In this document: positions 29,875 to 40,813 of the stretch, piece by piece
Layout: each line of letters begins with the position of its first letter
Numbering within the stretch: position 1 is the first letter of the stretch
Origin: Arenimonas sp049195245
GTDB taxonomy: Bacteria > Pseudomonadota > Gammaproteobacteria > Xanthomonadales > Xanthomonadaceae
Reading direction: 5' to 3'
Length of the DNA: 64,000 nucleotides
NCBI RefSeq assembly: GCF_049195245.1
Contig: NZ_JBMIRR010000027.1
Coordinates: 124,001-188,000 of the forward strand
The notes under the pieces: model-generated
What the model saw: only the letters and a program-made list of their open reading frames with translations
The model's database searches: none
What the model was told of the DNA's origin: nothing
Translations under genes and position numbers: made by a program

Positions 29875-31146
29875 ATGAGCCACGAGGACGCCGACGTCCT
29901 GATCCTGGGCGGGGGCGTGATCGGCCTGGCCTGCGCGCACTACCTGCTGGCCGAGGGCCGCAGCGTGCGCGTGCTGGAACAGGGGCGCGTCGGCGGCGCC
30001 GCCTCGCACGGCAACTGCGGCACGCTCACCCCCAGCCACGCACCGCCGCTGGCCGCGCCGGGCATGATCGGCCAGGCGCTGCGCTGGATGCTCAGCCCGG
30101 CGGCGCCGCTGTACATCCGCCCGCGCTGGGATCCGGCGCTGATGCGCTGGCTGCTGCAGATGGCCGGCCGCTGCAACGCGCGCGACTGGCGCGCCAGCGG
30201 CTTGGCCAAGGGCGCGCTGCTCAACCTCTCGCGCGCCCTGACCGAAGACCTGGTGTACGGCCAGGGCCTGGACTGCGGTTTCGAGGCCAGCGGTTTCCAC
30301 TACGTTTTCCGCAGCGCCCGCGCGCTGGAGAAGCAGCAGCGAGACCTGCCGCTGCTGGCCGAACTGGGCATCGTCGCGCAGGTGCTCGATGGCGCCGCCC
30401 TGGCCGCCGACGAACCGGCCCTGCGCCCGGGCATGGCCGGCGCCCTGCATTTCCCCGGCGACGCCCAGCTGCGGCCCGACCGCTACACCGCCGAGCTGGC
30501 GCGCATCGTGCGCGCCGCGGGCGGCGTGATCGAAGAAGGCGTGCACGTGGGCGGTTTCGAACGCGGCCGCCACGGCATCACCGCCGTGCAGACCAGCGAA
30601 GGCCGGCGCAGCGGCGGCAAGGTGCTGCTGGCCATGGGCGCGTGGTCGGCCGGCTTTGCACGCATGCTGGGCCTGCGCATCCCGGTGCAGCCTGGCAAGG
30701 GCTATTCGATCACCTACACGCGGCCGGCCCAGGTGCCGCGGCGCCCGCTGGTGCTCAAGGAGCGCAGCGTCTGCGTCACCGCCTGGGACGACGGCTTCCG
30801 GCTGGGCAGCACGATGGAGTTCAGCGGTTACGACGACCGGCTCAACGCCACGCGGCTGGCCGCGCTGGAATCGGGCGCGGCCGAGTACCTGCACGTGCCG
30901 GTCGGCCCGGTGAAGCAGGAAAGCTGGTGCGGCTGGCGGCCGATGTGCGTGGACGACGTGCCGCTGCTGGGCCGGGCGCCGGGCCACAACAACCTGTGGC
31001 TGGCCACCGGCCACGGCATGATGGGCATGGGCATGAGCGCAGGCAGCGGCCGCGTGGTGGCCGACCTGATGCTGGGGCGCGCGCCGCTGATCGACCCGGC
31101 GCCTTACGCGCCAGCGCGCTTCGACGCCCCGCGCGGCGCCGGCTAG
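29875..31146 (+). CDS. FAD-dependent amino acid oxidase (DadA-like, DAO family)
   Basis: A 423-residue flavoenzyme related to D-amino acid dehydrogenase. The N-terminus has the Rossmann motif VLILGGGVIGLACAHYLLAEG, then GAASHGNCGTLTPSH, and the C-terminal FAD-closing stretch NNLWLATGHGMMGMGMSAGS. WCGWRPMCVDDVPLLGR matches the substrate-side motif of DadA-type enzymes. It should oxidise a D-amino acid or related amine, passing electrons to the respiratory chain. The ATG at 29875 was chosen; a GTG at 29863 is the alternative. It lies 8 bases before the amidohydrolase gene, suggesting shared amino-acid catabolism. Confidence 0.88.
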   Translation: MSHEDADVLILGGGVIGLACAHYLLAEGRSVRVLEQGRVGGAASHGNCGTLTPSHAPPLAAPGMIGQALRWMLSPAAPLYIRPRWDPALMRWLLQMAGRCNARDWRASGLAKGALLNLSRALTEDLVYGQGLDCGFEASGFHYVFRSARALEKQQRDLPLLAELGIVAQVLDGAALAADEPALRPGMAGALHFPGDAQLRPDRYTAELARIVRAAGGVIEEGVHVGGFERGRHGITAVQTSEGRRSGGKVLLAMGAWSAGFARMLGLRIPVQPGKGYSITYTRPAQVPRRPLVLKERSVCVTAWDDGFRLGSTMEFSGYDDRLNATRLAALESGAAEYLHVPVGPVKQESWCGWRPMCVDDVPLLGRAPGHNNLWLATGHGMMGMGMSAGSGRVVADLMLGRAPLIDPAPYAPARFDAPRGAG

Positions 31147-31154
31147 ACTGCGGC

Positions 31155-31931
31155 ATGGACGTCTTCACCCTGCACCGCGGCACCGCGCCGCTGCTGATCA
31201 GCCTGCCGCACGACGGCATCGCGCTGCCCGAGGACATCGCCGCGCGCGTCACGCCGGAAGCCCGCGGCGTGCCCGACACCGACTGGTTCGTCAGCCGGCT
31301 TTACGACTTCGCACGCGGACTGGGCGCGTCGCTGCTGGTGCCGAACTATTCGCGCTACGTGGTGGACCTCAACCGCCCGCCGGACGACGTATCGCTGTAT
31401 CCCGGCCAAAACACCACCGGCCTGTGCCCGGCGGTGCGCTTCAGCGGCGAACCGGTGTACCTGCCGGGACAGGCGCCATCGCCGGAGGAAGTGGCCGCGC
31501 GCGTCGAACGCTACTGGCGGCCCTACCACGAGGCGCTTGCCGGCGAACTTGCGCGCCTGCATGCGCAGCACGGCCGCGTGCGGCTGTGGGAAGGCCATTC
31601 CATCCGCAGCCAGGTGCCGTTCCTGTTCGAAGGCCGCCTGCCGGACTTCAACCTGGGCACGGCCGCCGGCGCCAGCTGCACGCCGGAGCTGCAGTCCCGG
31701 CTCGAGGCGGTGCTGCAGGCGCAGGACGACTACACCTGGGTGGCCAACGGCCGCTTCAAGGGTGGCTACATCACGCGCCACTACGGACGGCCCGGGGCGG
31801 GCGTGGACGCGGTGCAGCTGGAGCTGGCGCAGTGCACCTACATGGATGAAGTCAACGGTCGCTATGATCGCGACCGCGCGCAGGCGCTGCAGCAGGTGCT
31901 GACGAAACTGCTGGAAACCGCGCTCGCCTGA
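31155..31931 (+). CDS. hutG: N-formylglutamate amidohydrolase (HutG-like)
   Basis: A 258-residue enzyme of the N-formylglutamate deformylase family, hydrolysing N-formyl-L-glutamate to glutamate and formate. Signature parts: LLISLPHDGIALPE, YVVDLNRPPDDVSLYPGQ, LWEGHSIRSQVPFLFEG and FKGGYITRHYGRP, with the metal-binding and catalytic His/Glu/Asp in these stretches. The stretch CTYMDEVNGRYD near the C-terminus is also typical. In histidine degradation this is the last step, but no other hut gene is seen here; the neighbour is a DadA-like oxidase. Confidence 0.9.
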   Translation: MDVFTLHRGTAPLLISLPHDGIALPEDIAARVTPEARGVPDTDWFVSRLYDFARGLGASLLVPNYSRYVVDLNRPPDDVSLYPGQNTTGLCPAVRFSGEPVYLPGQAPSPEEVAARVERYWRPYHEALAGELARLHAQHGRVRLWEGHSIRSQVPFLFEGRLPDFNLGTAAGASCTPELQSRLEAVLQAQDDYTWVANGRFKGGYITRHYGRPGAGVDAVQLELAQCTYMDEVNGRYDRDRAQALQQVLTKLLETALA

Positions 31932-31939
31932 GGCCGGGC

Positions 31940-32776
31940 TCAGCGCCCGGCGATCACGCCCGTCATCGAGGCACCGGGACGGCTGCGCGGATCGAAAAAG
32001 CAGATCGCCTGCCGCGAGGCCACGCGCCGCGGCGTGTTGCAGCCGGCCTGGCGCGCAGTGCGTCCGTCGAAGCCCTGCAGGCCGATGGTGGCCTGCGCCG
32101 CCTGGCTGTCGTCCACCGAGGCGTACTGCAGCGCGATCTCATGGCTGCCGTGGTACAGCACCGCCTGCGCCTGCAGGGGCTGGGTGCTGTGCAGCGGGCC
32201 GGCGCGTTCGAAACCGCGCCATTCCACCACCGTGCAGGCCTCGCGCCGGCCGCTGGCCGCGCCACGCGGGCAGGCCGGGAAGTAGGCCTGGCGCACGCCG
32301 CCACCGGCCTGCGGGCGCAGGTCGTCGTGGTAGACGTAGATGCGGTTCTGGCTGGCCGCCGGATTGTCGGCACGGGCCGGCAGGCTGCAGTCGTTGCTGA
32401 AATCGGAGCCGTCCTCGGCCTGCAGCGAATCGGCCGCCGCCAGGTAACCGTTGCCCGACACCACCAAGCTCTTGCCGGGCTGCTGGTAGAGCTCGAAGGG
32501 CTGGGCCAGCGGCAGAACGGCGGCCAGGTCGTCCTCGGCCGCCTTGCCATGGCCGGGCGCCAGCGGCAGGGTCGTCGCGGTGGCGGGCAGGGGAATGTAG
32601 TCGTAGCCGCAGCTGCCGCCGCCCACGCCGCGGCTGTCGGCCAGCGTGTAGCCGTACAAGTCGGCCTTGCTGCTGGCGTTCTCGCGCGCCTGCAGGCCCA
32701 CGGCCACCGCGGCGGCCAGGGTCAGGCCCAGCAGGGTAAGCACCAGGCTCTTGGGAGTGGGGGCAGGACGTGACAT
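31940..32776 (-). CDS. Exported protein of unknown function
   Basis: Not assignable to a known function. From the chosen ATG (MSRPAPTPKS) the 278-residue protein has an N-terminal hydrophobic segment (about 9-28) and a large extracytoplasmic domain. Visible features are YIPLPATATTLPLAP, SLVVSGNGYLAAAD, DFSNDCSLPA, RIYVYHDDLRP, CTVVEW and ATIGLQGFDGR, with at least six cysteines that may form disulfides. The pattern of short beta-like strands, SGNG and IGLQ recalls nidogen-like (NIDO) surface domains, but this is a weak resemblance. An earlier ATG at 32812 would add 12 residues. Faces hutG with eight bases between stops. Confidence 0.7.
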   Translation of the reverse strand: MSRPAPTPKSLVLTLLGLTLAAAVAVGLQARENASSKADLYGYTLADSRGVGGGSCGYDYIPLPATATTLPLAPGHGKAAEDDLAAVLPLAQPFELYQQPGKSLVVSGNGYLAAADSLQAEDGSDFSNDCSLPARADNPAASQNRIYVYHDDLRPQAGGGVRQAYFPACPRGAASGRREACTVVEWRGFERAGPLHSTQPLQAQAVLYHGSHEIALQYASVDDSQAAQATIGLQGFDGRTARQAGCNTPRRVASRQAICFFDPRSRPGASMTGVIAGR

Positions 32777-32947
32777 CAGGAAGAGCGGTAGCAGGAATCG
32801 TGCCAGTTGCACGATGCCTCACGCCGAAACACGCGCGGGATCCTCGCAGAGCCAAGGCTGGCGCGGCTTTGCGGCGATCGCAAGGCGATGACGACGCGCG
32901 TGACGGATGGCCTTCGGCGCGGCGGACGGCTGCCGCAACCGGTCGCG

Positions 32948-32966
32948 GGTGACGCCGCGCGTCACC
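32948..32966. terminator. Hairpin after parE
   Basis: GGTGACG and CGTCACC form a 7-bp stem with a 5-base loop 16 bases downstream of the parE stop on the minus strand. No T-tract; weak candidate. Confidence 0.3.
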
Positions 32967-32981
32967 TTTCCAACGTCGGCT

Positions 32982-34871
32982 TCAGACCTCTAGCGAGGCC
33001 AGGTCGCCCTTGGCCTCAAGCCAGGCCTTGCGGTCGCCGGCGCGCTTCTTGGCCAGCAGCATGTCCATCAGGCCGCGGGTCAGGTCGGCGTCGTCCACGG
33101 TGAGCTGCACCAGGCGGCGGGTGTCGGGGTGGATGGTGGATTCGCGCAGCTGCACCGGGTTCATTTCGCCCAGGCCCTTGAAGCGGGTGACGTTGACCTG
33201 GCCCTTGATCTTTTCCTTCTCGATGCGATCGAGCAGGATGCGTTTTTCCTCTTCGTCCAGCGCGTAGAAGACCTGCTTGCCCACGTCCACGCGGAACAGC
33301 GGCGGCATTGCCACGAAGATGTTGCCGGCGCGCACCAGGGCCGGGAAATGGCGCAGGAACAGCGCCGACAGCAGGGTGGCGATGTGCAGGCCGTCGGAGT
33401 CGGCGTCGGCCAGGATGATCACCTTGCCGTAGCGAAGGCCGTCGATGTTGTCGGTGCCCGGGTCGCAGCCGATGGCCACTGCCAGGTCGTGCACTTCGTT
33501 GGAGGCCAGCACGCCACCGGACTCCACTTCCCAGGTATTCAGGATCTTGCCGCGCAGCGGCAGGATGGCCTGGAACTCCTTGTCGCGGGCCTGGCGCGCG
33601 CTGCCGCCGGCCGAATCGCCCTCCACCAGGAACAGCTCGGTGCGGCCAAGGTCCTGGCTGATGCAGTCGGCCAGCTTGCCGGGCAGGGCGGGGCCCTGGG
33701 TGATCTTCTTGCGGGTGACCTGCTTCTCGGTTTTCAGCCGCGCCGAGGCGCGGTCGATGGCCAGCTGCGCGATCTGCAGGCCGGTCTCGACGTGCTGGTT
33801 GAGCCAGAGCGAGAACGCATCGTGCGAGGCGCCCTCGACGAAGGCCGCGGCCTGGCGCGAGCTGAGCCTTTCCTTGGTCTGGCCGCTGAACTGCGGGTCG
33901 GTGAGCTTGAGGCTGAGCACGTAGCTGACGCGGTCCCACACGTCTTCCGGCGCCAGCTTGACGCCGCGCGGAAGCAGGTTGCGGAAGTCGCAGAACTCGC
34001 GCAGCGCGTCGGTGAAGCCCGAGCGCAGGCCGTTGACGTGGGTGCCGCCCTGCGCGGTCGGGATCAGGTTGACGTAGCTCTCCTGCACCAGCTCGCCCTC
34101 GGGCACCCAGGCCACGGCCCAGTCCACCACTTCGGTGTCCTTGCTGACGTGGCCGACGAACAGCTCGGCCGGCAGCAGGTCGCGGCCCACCAGCTCGCCG
34201 CGCAGGTAGTCGCGCAGGCCATCCTGGTAGAACCACTCGTTGCGCTCGCCGGTGGCCTCGTCGTACAGCTTCACGGTCAGGCCGGGGCAGAGCACCGCCT
34301 TGGCGCGCAGCAGGTGCCGCAGCGATCGGGCGTGGATCTTCGGCGTGTCGAAATATTTCGGGTCGGGCCAGAAGCGCAGCCGCGTGCCGGTGTTGCGCTT
34401 GCCGACGGTGCCCACCACTTCCAGCGCCGAACTGCGGTCGCCGTCGCGGAATTCCATGCGGTGTTCCTGGCCCTCGCGGCGGATCACCACCTCCACCTTC
34501 TTCGACAGTGCATTGACCACGCTGACGCCGACGCCATGCAGGCCGCCGGAGAAGGTGTAGTTCTTGCCGCTGAACTTACCGCCGGCGTGCAGGCGGGTCA
34601 TGATCAGCTCGATACCGGGGATCTTCTCCTCCGGGTGGATGTCCACCGGCATGCCGCGGCCGTCGTCCACCACCTCGCAGCTGCCGTCCGCGTACAGGGT
34701 CACTTCCACGGTCTTCGCGTGCCCGCCCAGGGCCTCGTCCACCGAGTTGTCGATCACTTCCTGGGCCAGGTGGTTGGGCCGGGTGGTGTCGGTGTACATG
34801 CCGGGGCGGCGTTTGACCGGGTCCAGGCCCGAGAGCACTTCGATGTCGGCGGCGTTGTAGCGGGTGTTCAT
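32982..34871 (-). CDS. parE: DNA topoisomerase IV subunit B
   Basis: ATPase subunit of topoisomerase IV (629 residues), which with ParC decatenates daughter chromosomes. The GHKL ATPase part has EVIDNSVDEALGG, VVDDGRGMPVDIH and SGGLHGVGVSVVNALS; the TOPRIM part has the EGDSAGGSARQARD motif and ILPLRGKILNT. The length and C-terminus (GLGEMNPVQLRESTI) match ParE rather than GyrB, which is about 800 residues. The ATG at 34871 begins MNTRYNAADIEVLSGLDPV, the normal ParE start; the upstream read-through is not conserved. Divergent from pyrG. Confidence 0.96.
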   Translation of the reverse strand: MNTRYNAADIEVLSGLDPVKRRPGMYTDTTRPNHLAQEVIDNSVDEALGGHAKTVEVTLYADGSCEVVDDGRGMPVDIHPEEKIPGIELIMTRLHAGGKFSGKNYTFSGGLHGVGVSVVNALSKKVEVVIRREGQEHRMEFRDGDRSSALEVVGTVGKRNTGTRLRFWPDPKYFDTPKIHARSLRHLLRAKAVLCPGLTVKLYDEATGERNEWFYQDGLRDYLRGELVGRDLLPAELFVGHVSKDTEVVDWAVAWVPEGELVQESYVNLIPTAQGGTHVNGLRSGFTDALREFCDFRNLLPRGVKLAPEDVWDRVSYVLSLKLTDPQFSGQTKERLSSRQAAAFVEGASHDAFSLWLNQHVETGLQIAQLAIDRASARLKTEKQVTRKKITQGPALPGKLADCISQDLGRTELFLVEGDSAGGSARQARDKEFQAILPLRGKILNTWEVESGGVLASNEVHDLAVAIGCDPGTDNIDGLRYGKVIILADADSDGLHIATLLSALFLRHFPALVRAGNIFVAMPPLFRVDVGKQVFYALDEEEKRILLDRIEKEKIKGQVNVTRFKGLGEMNPVQLRESTIHPDTRRLVQLTVDDADLTRGLMDMLLAKKRAGDRKAWLEAKGDLASLEV

Positions 34872-35018
34872 TCGGCAGGGGACTCGGCAGGGGGTCGGGC
34901 GCGGGCGCGAGGCCCGCAGGATGGGCGTCATGCCCGGGGCGGTCAAGGCGGGGCCGCCGGGCCGGAGCCGCAAGCCCTTGATCGGAAGAAGTTTCTCGCC
35001 GCGGGGCGGCCGAGCCGG

Positions 35019-35024
35019 TAGAAT
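35019..35024 (+). promoter_or_regulatory. Candidate -10 element of pyrG
   Basis: TAGAAT, 27 bases before the pyrG start. The -35 region is GC-rich without a good match. Confidence 0.35.
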
Positions 35025-35050
35025 GCGGTTTTCCAGCGCCCCCAATCCCC

Positions 35051-37538
<2,488 letters not shown>

Positions 37539-37542
<4 letters not shown>

Positions 37543-37886
37543 ACATCCCCGCCGCCGCACCGCTCAAGCACTCGGGCCTGGGCATCGCTTCCACCGTCAT
37601 GGCCCTGCTGTTCGGCCTGGGCATCATCATCGTGTTCGCGTATGCCGGTTACCTGGGCACGCAGGCGCCGGGCGGCGTGATCGACGAGACCGACCCCAAG
37701 ATCATGATGGTGGGCATCCTGGTGGTGGCCGGCATCGGCGGGCTGCTGCTGGGCGCGCTGCTGGGCCTGCTGGGTCTGTTCATCGGCGAGCGCCGCCGCA
37801 TGTATGCCTGGCTTGGGCTGGTGCTCAATGCGCTGCCCCTGCTCGCGGCCCTGGGCCTGATGGCCCTCGGCTTCGCGATGTCCTGA
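37539..37886 (+). CDS. Small membrane protein between kdsA and eno
   Basis: A 115-residue protein with three strongly hydrophobic segments (about 17-40, 57-80 and 90-113) and a short loop of acidic character between the first two (GGVIDETDPK). Function unknown. It overlaps kdsA by four bases and ends 31 bases before eno, so it is transcribed with these LPS and glycolysis genes. I believe related genes occupy this slot in other xanthomonads. Confidence 0.8.
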
Positions 37887-37917
37887 CGTTCACTCCTTCG
37901 CAGCCATCGAAAAGACC

Positions 37918-39204
37918 ATGACCCAGATCAGCAAGATCCACGCCCGCGAGATCCTCGACAGCCGCGGCAATCCGACCCTCGAAGCCGAGGTCACGCTCGC
38001 CAGCGGCCACGTCGGCCGCGCCGCGGTGCCCTCGGGCGCGTCCACCGGCACCAAGGAAGCGGTGGAACTGCGCGACGGCGACAAGAGCCGCTATCTCGGC
38101 AAGGGCGTGCGCAAGGCGGTGGCCAACGTCAACACCACCATCGCCGAGGCGCTGCAGGGTTTCGACGCCGCCGACCAGGCGGGCATGGACCGCAAGCTGA
38201 TCAACCTGGACGGCACCGAGAACAAGGGCCGCCTGGGCGCCAATGCGCTGCTGGGCGTGTCCCTGGCCAACGCCCATGCGGTCGCCGCGTCGAAGGGGCA
38301 GCCGCTGTGGGCGCACCTGGCCGCCGGCCGCGAGGCAGTGCTGCCGGTGCCGATGATGAACATCATCAACGGCGGCGCGCATGCCGACAACAACGTGGAC
38401 ATGCAGGAGTTCATGGTGCTGCCGGTGGGCTGCGACAGCTTCGCTGAGGCGCTGCGCTGCGGGACCGAGATCTTCCATTCGCTCAAGTCCGTGCTCAAGG
38501 GCAAGGGCCTGGGCACGGCGGTGGGCGACGAGGGCGGCTTCGCGCCCGACCTCAAGTCCAACGAGGAAGCCATCGAGGTCATCCTCGAGGCGATCGGCAA
38601 GGCCGGCTACAAGGCCGGCGAAGACGTGCTGCTGGGCCTGGACGTGGCCAGCTCGGAGTTCTTCGAGAACGGCAAGTACAACCTGGTGGGCGAGGGCAAG
38701 CGCCTCACGCCGGAACAGTTCGTGGATTTCCTGGCCGGCTGGAGCGCGCAGTACCCGATCATCACCATCGAGGACGGCATGGCCGAGAACGACTGGGCCG
38801 GCTGGAAGCTGCTCACCGAGCGGCTGTCGAGCAAGGTGCAGCTGGTCGGCGACGACCTGTTCGTCACCAACCCGAAGATCTTCAAGGACGGCATCGACCA
38901 GCGCGTGGCCAACGCCATCCTGATCAAGGTCAACCAGATCGGCACGCTGACCGAAACGCTGGAGGCCATCGCCATGGCCGATGCCAACCGTTACGCGGCG
39001 ATCGTCTCGCACCGCTCCGGCGAGACCGAGGACACCACCATCGCCGACATCGCGGTGGCCACCACCGCCACCCAGATCAAGACCGGCTCGCTGTGCCGCA
39101 GCGACCGCGTGGCCAAGTACAACCAGCTGCTGCGCATCGAGGAGGCGCTGGGCGCCAAGGCGCGCTACGCCGGCCGCGGCGCCTTCACCAGCCTCGTGCG
39201 CTGA
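37918..39204 (+). CDS. eno: Enolase
   Basis: Phosphopyruvate hydratase (428 residues), glycolysis; also a core part of the RNA degradosome in many gammaproteobacteria. Family landmarks: AREILDSRGNPTLEAEV, VPSGASTGTKEAVELRDGD, the Mg2+ and acid/base residues in TIEDGMAENDW, QLVGDDLFVTNP and LIKVNQIGTLTET, and the loop SHRSGETEDTTIADIAV. Length normal. ftsB starts 10 bases after its stop. Confidence 0.98.
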   Translation: MTQISKIHAREILDSRGNPTLEAEVTLASGHVGRAAVPSGASTGTKEAVELRDGDKSRYLGKGVRKAVANVNTTIAEALQGFDAADQAGMDRKLINLDGTENKGRLGANALLGVSLANAHAVAASKGQPLWAHLAAGREAVLPVPMMNIINGGAHADNNVDMQEFMVLPVGCDSFAEALRCGTEIFHSLKSVLKGKGLGTAVGDEGGFAPDLKSNEEAIEVILEAIGKAGYKAGEDVLLGLDVASSEFFENGKYNLVGEGKRLTPEQFVDFLAGWSAQYPIITIEDGMAENDWAGWKLLTERLSSKVQLVGDDLFVTNPKIFKDGIDQRVANAILIKVNQIGTLTETLEAIAMADANRYAAIVSHRSGETEDTTIADIAVATTATQIKTGSLCRSDRVAKYNQLLRIEEALGAKARYAGRGAFTSLVR

Positions 39205-39214
39205 GTCCACGCCC

Positions 39215-39619
39215 TTGCGCCGCTGGTGGGTCCTTGCCCTGCTGCTGCTGGCCCTCGTGGGCCTGCAGCTCAAGCTCTGGTGGGGCGAGGGCGGCCTGCA
39301 CGAGGCGCGCGTGCTCGAGCAGCGCGTGGGCGACCAGCGTGCCGAGAATGCGCGCCTGCAGCAGCGCAATGACGCACTGAGCGCCGAAGTCGAGGACCTC
39401 AAGTCCGGCGAAGCGGCCGTGGAAGACCGCGCCCGCAGCGAGCTGGGCATGATCAAGCCGGGCGAAACCTTCTACCGCGTGGTGGAGCCGCGCCCGGCGG
39501 GTGCCGACGACGGCGAAGACGCGCGCGAGGAGGACGATGCCGCTCCGCCGGCCGATGCCGCCGCGCCCGAGGACCGCGACAGCGACGAAGCCGGGCCCGT
39601 GCCCGGAGCCGTGGCATGA
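39215..39619 (+). CDS. ftsB: Cell division protein FtsB
   Basis: Bitopic divisome protein that bridges FtsL and FtsQ. From a TTG start at 39215 the protein is 134 residues: a short basic N-terminus (RRWW), a membrane helix (about 4-22), a coiled coil rich in Glu/Arg/Leu (about 30-68: LEQRVGDQRAENARLQQRND) and the conserved ARSELGMIKPGETFYRVVE. A 45-residue tail of Ala, Asp, Glu and Pro follows, longer than in E. coli FtsB (103 residues). No ATG or GTG is suitable, so TTG is the likely start. It overlaps ispD by four bases. Confidence 0.9.
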   Translation: MRRWWVLALLLLALVGLQLKLWWGEGGLHEARVLEQRVGDQRAENARLQQRNDALSAEVEDLKSGEAAVEDRARSELGMIKPGETFYRVVEPRPAGADDGEDAREEDDAAPPADAAAPEDRDSDEAGPVPGAVA

Positions 39620-40305
39620 CCTGGGCGGTGGTGCCTGCCGCGGGCCGCGGCAGCCGGTTCGGCGGCGAGCGGCCCAAGCAGTACCTCAGCCTCGCCGGAC
39701 GCACGCTGCTTGAACACAGCCTGCGCGCCGTGCTGTCGCATGACGATGTCGATGGCGTGATGGTGGCCCTGTCGCCCGACGACCGCGACTGGCCCGGCTG
39801 GCGCGACCTGGGTGGCAAGCCGGTGCTGACCTGCATCGGCGGTGCCGAACGCGCCGACTCCGTGCTGGCCGGCTTGCAGGCCCTGCCGGGCACGGTCAGC
39901 GAAGACCAGTGGGTGCTGGTGCACGATGCCGCGCGGCCCTGCCTGCGCGCGCTCGACCTGGCGCGGCTGCTCACGGTCGGACAAGCCGATCCCGTCGGAG
40001 CGCTGCTGGCGGCGCCGGTGCGCGACACCCTCAAGCGCGCCGATCGCGTCGGCCGCAGCCAGTCCACCGAGCCGCGCGACTGGCTATGGCGTGCGCTGAC
40101 GCCGCAGCTGTTCCGCCGAGGCGGGCTCACGCGCGCGCTGGAAGCCGCGCTGCGTGCCGGCGTGCGCGTCACCGACGAAGCCATGGCCATGGAGCGCCTG
40201 GGCCTCAAGCCCTGCCTGGTCGAGGGCAGCGAAGACAACATCAAGGTCACCACGCCGGCCGACCTGGCGCTGGCCGAATTCATCCTCGCGCAGGCCAGGG
40301 CCTGA
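39616..40305 (+). CDS. ispD: 2-C-methyl-D-erythritol 4-phosphate cytidylyltransferase
   Basis: MEP-pathway enzyme (229 residues) that adds CMP to methylerythritol 4-phosphate. It has the nucleotidyltransferase N-terminus VVPAAGRGSRFGGERPKQYL, the middle LVHDAARPCLRALDLARLL and ISPD-type end EGSEDNIKVTTPADLALAE. Its ATG overlaps ftsB, and ispF follows 25 bases later: the usual ispDF pairing. Confidence 0.96.
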   Translation: MTWAVVPAAGRGSRFGGERPKQYLSLAGRTLLEHSLRAVLSHDDVDGVMVALSPDDRDWPGWRDLGGKPVLTCIGGAERADSVLAGLQALPGTVSEDQWVLVHDAARPCLRALDLARLLTVGQADPVGALLAAPVRDTLKRADRVGRSQSTEPRDWLWRALTPQLFRRGGLTRALEAALRAGVRVTDEAMAMERLGLKPCLVEGSEDNIKVTTPADLALAEFILAQARA

Positions 40306-40330
40306 GTCCGCGACCCACCAAGGATCCGAC

Positions 40331-40813
40331 ATGAGCGACTTCCGCATCGGCCAGGGCTACGACGTGCACGCCTTCGGCGACGGCGACCACGTGGTGCTGG
40401 GCGGCGTGCGCATCGCGCATGACCGCGGCCTGCTGGCCCATTCCGACGGCGACGTGGTGATCCATGCGCTGTGCGATGCGCTGCTGGGCGCGCTGGCGCT
40501 GGGCGACATCGGCCGCCATTTCCCGCCCTCGGACCCGCGATGGAAGGACGCCGACAGCCGCCAGTTCCTGCGCCACTGCCAGGCGCTGCTGGCGGGGCGC
40601 GGCTGGCGCCTGGGCAATGCCGACGTCACCGTGGTCTGCGAGTCGCCGCGGATCGGCCCGCACGCGGCCGCGATGCAGGCCAACCTGTCCAGCGACCTGG
40701 GCTGCGACCCGGACGCGGTGAGCGTCAAGGCCACGACGACCGAAGGCCTGGGTTTCACCGGGCGCCGCGAGGGCATCGCCGCCATGGCCGTGGCGCTGCT
40801 GGTGCGCGCGTGA
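40331..40813 (+). CDS. ispF: 2-C-methyl-D-erythritol 2,4-cyclodiphosphate synthase
   Basis: 160-residue MEP-pathway enzyme closing the cyclodiphosphate ring. The metal ligands are visible as D8 and H10 in RIGQGYDVHAFG, and H42-type in AHSDGDVVIHALCDALLGA. DIGRHFPPSDPRWKDADS and ATTTEGLGFTGRREGIAAMA complete the signature. truD begins with GTG overlapping the ispF stop (GTGA). Confidence 0.97.
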   Translation: MSDFRIGQGYDVHAFGDGDHVVLGGVRIAHDRGLLAHSDGDVVIHALCDALLGALALGDIGRHFPPSDPRWKDADSRQFLRHCQALLAGRGWRLGNADVTVVCESPRIGPHAAAMQANLSSDLGCDPDAVSVKATTTEGLGFTGRREGIAAMAVALLVRA

